In this document: positions 12,263 through 23,700 of the stretch, one piece after another | Position numbering within the stretch: the first letter of the stretch is position 1 | How the letters are laid out: every line of letters starts with the position of its first letter | NCBI GenBank assembly: GCA_033980235.1 | Contig: CM067067.1 | Location: 8,764,047-8,828,046, forward strand | Source of the DNA: Diadema setosum | Taxonomy: Eukaryota; Echinodermata; Echinoidea; Diadematoida; Diadematidae | Length of the DNA: 64,000 nucleotides | Direction of reading: 5' to 3' | The notes under the pieces: generated by a model | The model's database searches: none | What the model was told of the DNA's origin: nothing | Seen by the model: the letters and a program-made list of their open reading frames with translations, nothing else | Position numbers and translations under genes: made by a program

Positions 12263-13983
12263 GCATATAATGGCAGTAGCCTTCATCTGCAAATTATCAG
12301 AAGGGAGGAGGGGGCAATTTCCCAATCAGAAATAGAAGCCTTGTAACTCGGAATCACAGTGTTTTTGTGTTTTAAATACAATACATGTATTCTCCACCGA
12401 CTATGCACACACACTATTACTAGTCTATCACATAATGATGATACCTTTTTGAAGATAACCACAACAGTATGCCCCAACATTAGTTGACTAAGACAAAGTC
12501 AAATGGTCAGTACTTCAATATCATATGCAGTCATTTCATTTCAGAAGGCCAATTTAAATCTACAGATGTTCTTCCCCTAAGCACCTCAATATTCCAAGAA
12601 AGAAATTAATGCAACTGTTCCAATGTATTGAAATGTCTTGAAGCAGTACACATGCATTTAATTGTTGCTTGTTTGGTAAATACTGAGCAAGCCTTCTCAG
12701 TATGAGGGATGAGCGCTGACAGATAGGCACCCGCAAAAGTATAATCTAGATTTGTTACCATTATCAAAAGACGCTATTAGCTTTGCGTACTGCTGTAAAT
12801 GGGACAACAGTTTCTTAGGAGTTATGACATCGTTTAAGAAAGGAAAGCACAAAGGAGGAACTCAACTTGTCGGGGGGGGGGGGGAATGAAGGGTCGATAA
12901 CCTTTCGACCATGTCTCCATGTGGTGTTTTCATCATGGGGAAAGATTTCAGCAGAAGTACTACAACACGGCTATGTACATCATTCAATGGTGTGCCTCTG
13001 GCAAATCCTAACAGCTTACATATTGCACGGAAGCACACGATCCTGAAGCTTGCCAAGGTTCAGATCAAATGGCCAACCACATTTTAAAGACAAGGAAAGT
13101 AAGAGAGATTCATACATTCATTCATTTCCTCTTGTTCTTCTTGAGGTACTGTACTTCCCTGCCAAGCTGAAAGTTCATACACCATTTCCTGGTCATAACT
13201 TGAAATCTGTACTTCAGTATGGTATGTTTGCAAGATGAGGTGATCTCAATTCCAACATTCAAGCTTTCTCTTGCTGAATGAATATCTCTCCCTCCTCTCC
13301 CAAAGGTAACAAAGCACATATTTTCACTGAAGAAACCAACAAACAAGCCTAACAAGACCGTTCTCTAGGCTGAGCTTTCTTGTACACCTTCCTACCAAAA
13401 ATCAAATTCCATATGAAGTTGTTATTCAATATCGATACAGAATCTGTCATATAGCAAAAACTAATTATCAGATTTAGCAGAAGGAAAAAAAAAAGTTTCA
13501 TTTGTTTAAATTGTTTTCATTTTCCATCTGTACAAGATGACTGGACAGCCCATACATGTATTCAGCTTAACTGGCTAAGTACTGATTTTTGGAACAGGTA
13601 AATGAAAAGCATGTTACTACATGTACATTGTATGTACATATGCCCAGGGAAAAACATCCATTTATTGAATATATTGAATAGAACTGACCTTCTGAAGGAG
13701 GAAAGTGTAAATGCCTGTTCTTTTATTTCTTTGTTTGGTTTTGCATAATTGTCTCTAGCTAGTGAATCTTGTTACCAATGGCATCTAATGAAAAAAAAAG
13801 GTTTATAGAGTAAAACCATGAAAATATCACAATGATATGTGATCAATGTCTTGATGTTAATCGCAAGAATTTAAGTTTTCAGTCTAGCTGCATTGAGGCG
13901 AGCACTTTTAAAACACTTGAATACTCTAGTGACCTTTGAAGGCATCTTGCATGAATTTGCAAAATAACCTTTAAAATACTTAC

Positions 13984-14039
13984 CTGAATCATCAGACATG
14001 GTACGAACAATCAGGAATGGGGCATTAAAACTGGTTTGA
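13984..14039 (-). other. Possible alternative 5' exon of the BAZ2-like gene
   Basis: A strong minus-strand donor, CAG/GTAAGT, lies at 13,986-13,979. Pyrimidine-rich DNA (CCATTCTCCCTTGCTTTCC) upstream offers acceptors ending near 14,032-14,041. Inside is ACCATGTCTGATGATTCAG. If joined to the exon at 6,275, this upstream ATG (13,999) opens a short frame, MSDDSAW..., that overlaps the main start out of frame and stops. The main-frame reading has TGA TGA here, so the exon would be untranslated for the BAZ2-like protein. It could also be a chance splice site. Confidence 0.33.
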
Positions 14040-14579
14040 CTTCTCTCGGAAAGCAAGGGAGAATGGGGCATGAGAGTCAATACTCTGACTGATGCACACT
14101 TGGGTGTTTACAAGAAGCTCATGACTCAGGGAGGAAATGCTAGTAGTGTTCTTGTAGCTGCTGTATATGAACAACTCTAGATAGTATCTTCTGTAATTTC
14201 TCCATCAAAACTGAGAGAGGCAACATGGATTCCAATGAATGGGGAGTGAAGGAGGGGAAGAGGGATCAGAGGTCTAATGAATGATCACACATAATGCTCT
14301 ATTCATGGTTTTAAAAATCACAGTGCACAAAAGTCCATCAGTATCATGCCTCAACTCATAACAGGTGCAACTAGTCTGTGCAGTGCCAGAGATTACAGGG
14401 TGCGAAAGCAAAATGCTTGTAATAGACTTCAGATACCCTTAACTCGTTAGCAACTGAAATGCCCAAAACTGCCCGTCTTATTACTCCATAAAACGCCCGA
14501 AACCGCCAATCCATTTGTTTGTTTTTTAAAGTTTTATGCATTTTTTTTTCATATAGTATAATTTGATGTAATTTGAAAG

Positions 14580-14592
14580 AGGTCAAAGGTCA
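14580..14592 (+). promoter_or_regulatory. Perfect DR1 nuclear-receptor-type site
   Basis: AGGTCAAAGGTCA is two identical AGGTCA half-sites with one spacer base. It is the consensus for HNF4, RXR heterodimers and COUP-TF. It lies in the long intron about 540 bp from the possible alternative 5' exon. Two identical 13-mers occur at 46,131 and 48,694. The motif is exact; use in vivo is inference. Confidence 0.4.
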
Positions 14593-15524
14593 ACAAAAGT
14601 ATGTCAGAAGTATTCTGAGACACACCATTCTCTTTGAATAGTCTTGATAGACATTCAAATAAACTGGACAATAATGAACATGCAATGAGCTAAACATTTA
14701 CAGAGTTGTCGAAATGAGAGCAATACTGCTGTACCTTCCAGGGAACCACAGACCATTATGTACAGAATCTTCAGTTGCTAAAGGGTTAATATTTTGTGTT
14801 ACTGCACCTCAGTCACATAACTTTCATAGGATGACTTACAATCTTTAGTAACTTTCCTATTCATCTCCAAATTTAAAACGATAATCCATATTAAACACTG
14901 CAAAATACTTTCTCAATCAAAGGAAAAGCAATAAAATTTGATAATTTTTTTTTTTAAATACACTTGTATTGCCTGATATCTATATACTTTTTGAGGTACA
15001 CTGTATTAGTTTTCTCTTTTACACAAGTGTTTGCAGATTTCATAATATCATGTACTGACTTTCACTGAAAAAAGTTTTGTGTGTATTCTTTTTTTTATTA
15101 TTATTTGTCCTTAAAACTAGAATCATAATTTTCATTCATAACATACATACAGTAAAACATGCCAACTGAATTTACATAATATACCATGTGTTGTACATGT
15201 ATACCAGGTACACACACACAATTATTCAATATGTGCTAGGACATTTCTTTTTAGTTATGATAGAATTTACCATGTATCACCTAAAGGTTTTCACCAAAAA
15301 AAAAAAAATGAGGTGGGAACCAATGGTGCTCAGTGAAGACATTACAAGTATACAACTACATGTATCTGCAAGGAAGCTGCAAATGATTGGCCACCCCCCT
15401 GCACAATTTTGTGATATACTGCAATGTGGGTCCAATCCCCTCCCCTTCTATACCCCCATCCCTTACCCCATTCAAACTTAGAACCAATAGGAAGAAAAAG
15501 CAGTTGTTTCCCAATGGTACAATA

Positions 15525-15632
15525 CAGTACTCTCCGCATAATCGGGTAGGCTCGGGCAGAGCGTTTCTTACCCGATTAAGCGGAGTACCCGATTAACAGA
15601 AGAACACGTCTCATTCACAATTGACACACACA

Positions 15633-15685
<53 letters not shown>

Positions 15686-16381
15686 ACACTGCACCAAACA
15701 CATACACTGCTTGCACTTATTCGGTCACGAGCAATAATTTAAACCCTTTTTATGGACAAATATGTCTTCAGAAAACTTTGTAGTTTGATTGTAGACTCCT
15801 CGCTAACACGCAGGCGTTTTCTGACATGAACACGTCTCTTTGCGTGCACAAGTCACGTCGAACATTAGGTTACTTTTCGAGAAGTTACTGGGGAAAAGCA
15901 AAATTACCGGTATTGAGCTGTTGCATGGCCTGTTGTTTTTTTTTTTTCAGTTTTTTTCTTCCAAATTTCTCGTGTATATGAATGATGTTGCCGAGCAAGG
16001 GAGGAGCGCAAGTGTGTTCAACTCCTGTTTGTCTATGCAGTTGTGAGTGCCAGCTGCATGTGTAATGTTCGTTTACATTAAATCGGTACAAGGTGTACGG
16101 GTACATGTAATTTCATATTATTAAATTATCGGTCTTCTTTGCAGATTAAGCAGAGAAGGCGATTAACCGTGGAAAATTTGACATTCATGATTTCTTAAAG
16201 TGTTATATCTGCTATAAAATGTGGGTAGAAATTAGATAAGAAGAAAATTATTTACCCATTTATGCGGAGAGGCAACCCGATTATCAGGTAATTTTAATGT
16301 GCATTGGAACTGATTTTGACATCACTACCCAATTAAACAGAGAACCCGTTTAAGCGATACCCGATTACGCGGAGAGTACTG
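15525..16381. mobile_element. Non-autonomous pogo/Tigger-like DNA transposon (857 bp)
   Basis: The terminal inverted repeats start CAGTACTCTCCGC and continue with TAATCGGGTA at both ends, 24 bp with one mismatch. Both ends are flanked by TA (15,523-15,524 and 16,382-16,383). CAGT-type termini plus a TA duplication are the signature of the Tc1/mariner superfamily, pogo/Tigger branch. Subterminal copies of the CCCGATTAAGCGGAG word recur in both orientations near each end. There is no DDE transposase open frame, so it depends on a relative elsewhere. A pure (AT)n array sits at 15,640-15,682. Confidence 0.85.
15640..15682. repeat. (AT)n microsatellite inside the pogo-like element
   Basis: Perfect AT dinucleotide array of about 21 units, inside the element at 15,525-16,381. 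Confidence 0.95.
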
Positions 16382-17217
16382 TATAAATAAGACAACAATA
16401 CATGAACTTTTATGAACAAGCTGAATTGAATGGACATGTACACAATATACCATTTGTGCATGTGACTCACATTTTAGGAGCTACAAGTCTTGTGGTGTAT
16501 GATGTGTCATCTTTGGAAAAATAAAAGAAAGAAAGAAAACTTCTTTGAAAGAGGAGTGGGGTCAAAAGTCAATAATTTCATGGTCAAGAATGAGTAGAAT
16601 TTGGAATGAAAAAACAAAAATCTCTAGAACAAAAGTCATGAGGAAATGTAAAGCAGCAGAGAGAAATAGAGCAAAAAGCAGGTACAGCATGTTTAATGCA
16701 ACTATACACATTTACAATGTACAGGGCTAAATTGATATGTACAAGTATTATTGGCGAGCACTATCAATGGTCCATAAAAGAAAATTAATTCATCATGTTA
16801 GCACAGAAATGCCATTGCACAATTCAAGTGTGTGGCTCAATGTGAGGTGTCAATAGCTATGAAGGAAATTTTTGCGCTGATTCCACAAATTTACCGTCAC
16901 ATGTTTGATCCGATTATCTGATCTTGCCCTTACACTTTACAGGTACAGGGGCTCTGCTGCTTTCACTGTTCTACTTCTTCAGGGCAATTCACATTAAAAG
17001 TGAAAAAAAACTGTAATTTTAGACAACTCTAGACATTACAGTGAAAGTTGCCAGGCAACTGTTCCAAATGCACCGATTTTTGTTGTGTTTCTTTGTTGTC
17101 ATTAATTTTTTTTTTTTCTTCAAACTTTACACAAAGTTTGCTGTAGCAATTTGCAGTGAGAATCATCGACAATGAAAACTTTGTTTTGTCACATACAGGT
17201 GTAGCTTCAGCTCCATG

Positions 17218-17310
17218 TTAACCCATTAAGGACGGGCTGATTTTGCTACAACATGCATTTCCCATAGACACCTACCTGAGTATACTCAAGACTCATCTTC
17301 AATGGGTTAA
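17218..17310. mobile_element. Short foldback MITE, TTAACCCATT family, copy 1
   Basis: The 93-bp unit begins TTAACCCATTAAGGACG and ends CAATGGGTTAA, so its termini are inverted repeats. The core word GCATTTCCCATAGACAC is shared with a second, more decayed copy near 62.8 kb. There is no coding capacity. Confidence 0.7.
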
Positions 17311-20300
17311 GATAATTCCCTGCTGTCCCATGTAAAATGAGGATTGAAATCAGCTCCCCTGGCTGTTACATAACATTCATACAACAGTAGGCCTACAGTG
17401 AAGCTGTATGCAGACTGATCAGTCAACTGCACACATGATTGTTTATTACAGTGACAAGACTTGAAATTGGGATTTTTCGATTACAAATGTGGTAACATTG
17501 CAAGTTTGAGAAGGTCCTAAATATTGTAAAGTTTACTGTCGCAATGGTTCCCAGCCAAAGTGGGTCTTGTGAGAGACCTGCTCTGTCTTAGCAGTTTGCA
17601 TAATATGTGTATGCCTCTCAGGGCTTACAATACAGGAAAGAGAGGGGGGAAAACTACCATGGAGTTATCAATGCCTTCAATTGTCTGCAAAGCTCTTCAT
17701 AAAGCAGTACACTACATGCAGAATCAAACAATGAACATCTGCCACAGTCTTTTCATAATACAGTGTAACTACACTGCAACAAGCTGTGTTCATTTCATGA
17801 AAGAGGAAATGCCAGCGCACTAACAAACATAAGGGAACAGCTATCAGTCACATAGAAAATATAATACCCCAATGGGAGCTACGCAGGTCAAATCAAGTGT
17901 CTTGTGTGCCTTTATTTTTCCTCTCATCTGCAGGATCAGCAAGGTCATGTAAAATAAACATGGCAGCTGAAAAGAGAGATATCTGTAGAGCAGGGGCAGG
18001 CAGCTCCGAGAATATAAATTACATACATTCCCTGAAAGCCTTTATCTAGTGTTGGGAATAGTGGTATAGTCATGGCATGCCCTTTATACAGCTTATATTG
18101 GAAAGCTGGGTGTGAGCTAAGTGTGTGTGTGTGTTTCTTCACATTGTATGTTCAGGATAGCAATGCCCCTAATGGCCACGCAAACTGCACCCTGTCCTAT
18201 GACACGCTCAAATCTCAAGCAGTCCTGTGGGCATAAATGATTACAGGAGGTCCACCACTGGAAACGGAGGAAACTACAAATTGATTTACTGAACACGAAA
18301 AAGGGGAGTGTGAGAGAGAAGAAAGAGTGTGTGAAAGACAGGGAGACGGACCATGGTTATGTACTGCAGTATCATGCAATCATTACAAATGTACAACACA
18401 GGGGGGTATTCAGCACCAGGAAATTGTGTAATTACCTAGGCACTACAATACAAGTTGTACATAATACCTTGGTTGATGGCTGATACCCATGCAGAGTTCC
18501 ATGGCGATCAAGTCGTGCAGGACTTGGTTGAAAGTAGTATTCAAACAGAGCTGTGGCTGCTACATGATTCTGATTTGAACAGTGAACAACAACCATTTTG
18601 CCCTTTAACAAGTGATCTAAGCATTCATATCTAATATTCACTGGTGTTATGCACAGCATCTCATTACTAACCTATACTACTGTGTATATCAAGGAAAAAA
18701 CACATTCCTCTACAACTGTTTTGCTGAATAGTCAGGTTTATTACAATACATTTAAATTTTGTGCATGTCCATTTCATAGTGGTTCTTCTTGACAACCTGA
18801 CAGCTTGCCCGACGTAGCAACAACTAATGTATGCAATGAATGTACATTGTAGCTTGTTTGTGTTTTCAGAGGGTTGGATTGTTCAAAGCAGGGCTGAAAT
18901 GACAAATCCTATTGATTGAAGCAGTGGGAAGAAGTTATCCCCCCCCCCCCCCTACACACACACAGTTGGGAGGTTTGACAATTCTACATTTTATATAGTA
19001 CAATCTGGTGCATCAGGGAATAATTTTCCAACTCAAATTTGATTAACAATTTCAGCTGATGAACAATATTTCTAATGGTATCCTGTACACTTCTATGGAA
19101 GAAAACTGCTATACAAAAATTAGTTTATGTAGCAGTGGTGTAAAAATGCATAGCAAATTGCGATGCGATACCAGGAAAATTATTCCCTGTGCATATAAGT
19201 GTACTTTAATTACGATTTCAACATATACACTGAGCCGATGCGCCTGCAGGAGACTCTTGAAACTTTGGGCTTGGGCATATTGAATGTTTGCAATATGATC
19301 AGGTGATGTATTCTGGAAACTTTTACTTTTTACTTAGTTTTTTACTTTCTATTTCTGGTGTTCAGCGGGAGAATTCATTTGAAAAGCAGAGTACAAAGTA
19401 AGACAATTAGAATTAGATGAGTTGCTGGAGTCTCACACTGACTGTGTGATAGTTGGCAGCCCTGTCAAAGTTACCAAAATTAGTGTTGATACAAATGTAA
19501 AGGCTTTTAGCAAACCTTTGAAAGAGCCCACACAGTTTGAAGTCACAGAGCACTTGGCATGAGAAAATCAAGTGCTTCATTAAAGTTCAAACTAGCTATG
19601 CCCCTGGCACACTTGAGGGGAAAGATTTGTTTCATTTTGTTTCTGAATGGCCCTTCTTTGATACGAAATACAAAATGTCTCTTAAACAAACTATCATTAC
19701 ATGACGCAGCTCTTCACAAATTGGGGTGGGGGTAGACTCGCTTTCCCAGTCATAACATTTTGGTATATATTGCGGTCTCACATGACAGAAATGGGTCCAT
19801 CCTGAATATTAATTTGTGTGAATAGAAGCTGAGAAATTAGAAGAGTAGTATAGTGAAATGTACATTGAGCATACTCTGTTCAAAACTAAGTACGGTAACT
19901 TATGATATTTTGAAGTTGTGATCAATATAACACAAATCGGCAAATTCCATGATGCCACTCACAAGAACACCCTGCATTTGCTCTGTACTATAAAATCAGG
20001 CATTTTCATTATCCCATCCAATAAATTTCCAATTGTATATGTACTCATGCAATTATGGTAAATATTCCTATACCTCCCCTGCACAGATAACAACATATTC
20101 CAACAACCCCTACACTCCCCCCCCCCCCCCAACTAAGGAACATTTTATAGAATTTCATGCCAAAGGCAAATGGAAGGTGAACTCACATGATACATCACAG
20201 AAATGGCGATATCTATTTGATAGGTCAAACCTTTAAGAATTCATTATTTTTCTTATTTTTTAATCAGAATTTAGTCAAACTTTCAATATCTTGTTCCTCC

Positions 20301-20337
20301 CATTTACTGGTTCTATTCAACAAACTTAATTTTAGGG

Positions 20338-20740
20338 TAGGGATGGTATACAGGTAGATTTGGTTTAGATGGGGATTCAGGTTTTAATTTTTGAGAGATA
20401 ATTAGAAACCACTTTAATGTACAGTACATGAAATATTAAAGTGCACACAATTCTATGAGGAATTAAAACTTTACTTGATAAAAATTGGTTTTGAAATGGC
20501 CGAGATATCAAAAACAAAGCAAAACAAGGTGGTCCTAATAAAAGGTGGGTCTGACCTTTTATTAGGACATCTTTGTTTTTGGATTTCTCAACCATTTCAA
20601 ATCAAATTTTCATCAAATAAACTTTTAATTCCTCTCAGAACTGCATGCTCTTTAATATTTCATGTAAGTGATTTCTAATTATCTCGCAAAAAATTAAAAT
20701 CTGAATCCCTATCTCAATTAGAACTATACCATCCATTTAA
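20338..20740. mobile_element. Foldback MITE, AGGGATGGTATAG family, copy 1
   Basis: This is a near-complete palindrome of about 400 bp. The left arm runs from GGGATGGTATA through AAATGGCCGAGATATC to CCTAATAAAAGGT. The right arm is its inverse: ACCTTTTATTAGGAC, a Phe/Asn-type T-rich stretch, and ends CTATACCATCC. The hinge is only about 5 bp at about 20,549. Copies 2 and 3 lie at 44,220 and 50,489. TTAA at the ends of copy 3 suggests TTAA target specificity, as in piggyBac-type elements. The two overlapping open frames here mirror each other because of the palindrome and are not genes. Confidence 0.85.
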
Positions 20741-23700
20741 GTCTCATCTACTATCAGTTGTATTGTTGTCTCATTTTTCATTACAGCAGTGGTGGGCACT
20801 GAGACATTGGTACTACACTTATGGTAAACAATGTCATTTCTGAATGACTAATGCTTGCTTCAAAGAAGCCAAAACACTTCTTTCCATGACAACCAAGGTA
20901 CTCACTTCCTACATTCCACAAAACAACCCCATATATCACTGGAATATTTGACTTATAGTCATGAAATCACATAGATGTATTGTTCCTCGGTAATTACCCA
21001 AGCAATTTCAATTTCCTTGTTATGTAATTCTTTGTTTTTAGAGTCTATGGTCACTTTGAAAATATCCTATCCCTATTCACTTGCATAAGATTTGAGAAGA
21101 GAACACACTTGCAATTATCAGATTTGTTTTCTCACATGCACTGTGCATCAATAAAAGTCAAATTGTTCTGATAACAACAGTGGAATAATTGGAGTCATGA
21201 TATTTACTTGCTTTTAAAAGTAAACCTGCAACCAGCTGCAAAAGAGAGATAAATTTGTAGGATGCCTACATGTAGCTGCCTACACTGAGATCCAGAAGAA
21301 GCTAAGGTCTGAAATTATCCAGATGGAGTCAATTCTTTCACAGTCTTCTTGGTTTGTTTTGGAGTTTGTTTTTATTTTTATTTTTTGAGGGGGGGGGGAG
21401 GGGTGGGTTAACTTTTGTTTTGTTTTTTTTGGGGGGGATGTAAATCTCTACACTTTTCAACATTTTCAGTACTACTACAAAAGACAATGTCATACAAAAA
21501 TTGCCCCATATAAACCTTAATGTAAGGAAAGGTTCCAAAATTTCAATCAGCTCATCACTCTGAAAATGAAATCAACAAAAGTTGTTCTTAAAAGCAGTGT
21601 GCTATAAATAAAACCTTTTCTTTTTTATACAACCATCTCCTAATAGAAAAGATACAAACGATAACGGCAATAAAGTTGCCAAACAAAATCCACTCGGCCC
21701 AAGACGGGGAATTGTTGCTGACAATCAAGATGGCTTCCACCCTGAAAAGGCTGGCTTGTCAAGGAATGCCAACTTGACTCAGTCTATCGCGCAACCCCTT
21801 CATCGAAGCCTGACTGGCGATTCATTAAGATGCGCTACACCTGCTCAGTGTCAACTCCCCGTACATCAGTCACTACAATTACATTTTGCACGTCAAACGG
21901 TACACAGAACATGTTTATGCAAGAACCTGGGCACAATGATACACACAATCACAAAGGTTAAATGCAACACATACACATACACACACATCCCCCTCAAAAA
22001 GAAGGGGGACCAAAGTGGAATCCTTTGTGGCATAATAGAATACACCCCCTCTTTTTTGTGCTGAGCAATTGCCATTCTGTAATTCATGAAGTATGCTGCC
22101 TGCCTCACCAAGAATTCCATTCGATGTTTACATAATAGACTGGATGCAGTAAGTTTGTGCATAATGAGATATATCTCTCTCTCTCCATTGCCCGCACGTA
22201 CATAATTAGGATGGAGCGCGATCTGGGAGTCCAATTTGCTTTTTACATCATCAAATACACAACACACACACTGACACACACACACACAATGCCCCTCACC
22301 CATTGCTCTCTCTCTGCATGTTTATATCATTCAACAAGGCCTGGTAATAATTTATCAGCTTATTTTCTCTGCCTCGCTAGGCTCTCTCTCTCTCTACCTG
22401 ATCACACGTATCTTTTGTCTACTCAGTGGGCAGAGCGTCTGCACTGCACAGCGCTCCATAAACCAACTGCTTAAAATTCTACCCAAGTGTCACTCAAGAC
22501 CGCACCAGACCCCATCTTGATCTTTCCCTACTACCCAATTGGCCAAGCAAAGCTTCCATACAACGCAAGCACTCACCCTTTGTCGCCAACACTGCTTGTA
22601 CTGGCACTCTGTAACTTACTGCATTGAACAGGGCACATAATATTCATTTATGTGTTAAATTAGAAGTTGCCACACATACAGAACTGTATGTAGCTGGTTT
22701 AGGGACCATCAATCTGTAGGCAAACACATAAAATACCTTCTGCTGCAATGTCTATCCTTATATCTATTTGAACTATCAGCAATCAACATGCAATTGTTAC
22801 ATCAACCACTCATTTCTACAGATGTACATAGTGAGTGAGCACAGAGCAACTTACAGAAGTGACTACAAGCAGTGCAATCTCTGCTCGTTGAATATCTATT
22901 TCACACTTTCGTTTTACATTGTACGTTTGTGCAAGTGGCATACTGTATATTATACTCACTGAACTAGTTCAATCGCAATAGTGTATGTACTGTATGTACA
23001 ACGGAATGAAGCAGGACACCACAAGATCTAATTCCCACAAAACAGTGTAGGTCGGCCTAGCTGACAATTCCAGTCTCAGAACTGAACTTTTCCAGAGTGA
23101 ACTTCAAGCTTGTAGGAAACAAATAAGGCTGCTTTCCCATTGGTCTATAGTTTGAGGCCCAGTCCACTGTAGTTTACGGGTAGGCCAAGTTGGTTTGCAG
23201 GCTGTAGCCCCTCCATGCTCTGCAGTCATACTACACAGCACGGTCAACCAAGAGAATGCACTCATTAAGTTTTAGCAGTAACATTGTGCAAAATATTAGA
23301 AATTTCGCAAAGAAAATTCCTTGGGATGTATAGCTTTGATTATTCTACAGAATGATAAAGATAATCTTCATCATTGCCAGTTATAGTACGTTGCTCCAAA
23401 AGAAGTTGCAAGAGAAGGGAGGGAAGAGTAGAACAAACTACACAGTTGCAGTAAAGTACGAGTGTGATACTGATACTTGAAGACGAGCAACTCAGTACAG
23501 TAGTTCAGCATGAATGTAAGCATTGCACACAGGATAAACTGACATTCTTCAGTGAACCATTCTACCGCAACAGAACACGGAAAGACAAATCTAATACCTA
23601 TTAGCATTTGCACTACCTTCCATGATGAATCATAGAAGCTAACAAACAACACACTCATAATGACTCTACCATACTCACGTTTTTTCTACTGCGGTGAGCT

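Noticed and set aside
18432..18659. Minus-strand frame with LFEYYFQPSPARLDRHGTLH
   Set aside because: Looks protein-like over 30 codons, but the acceptor and the donor (AAG/GTATTA) are weak and nothing is recognised. Kept only as a note.
20377..20678. Two mirror-image open frames of about 70 codons
   Set aside because: Both come from the arms of the palindromic MITE.
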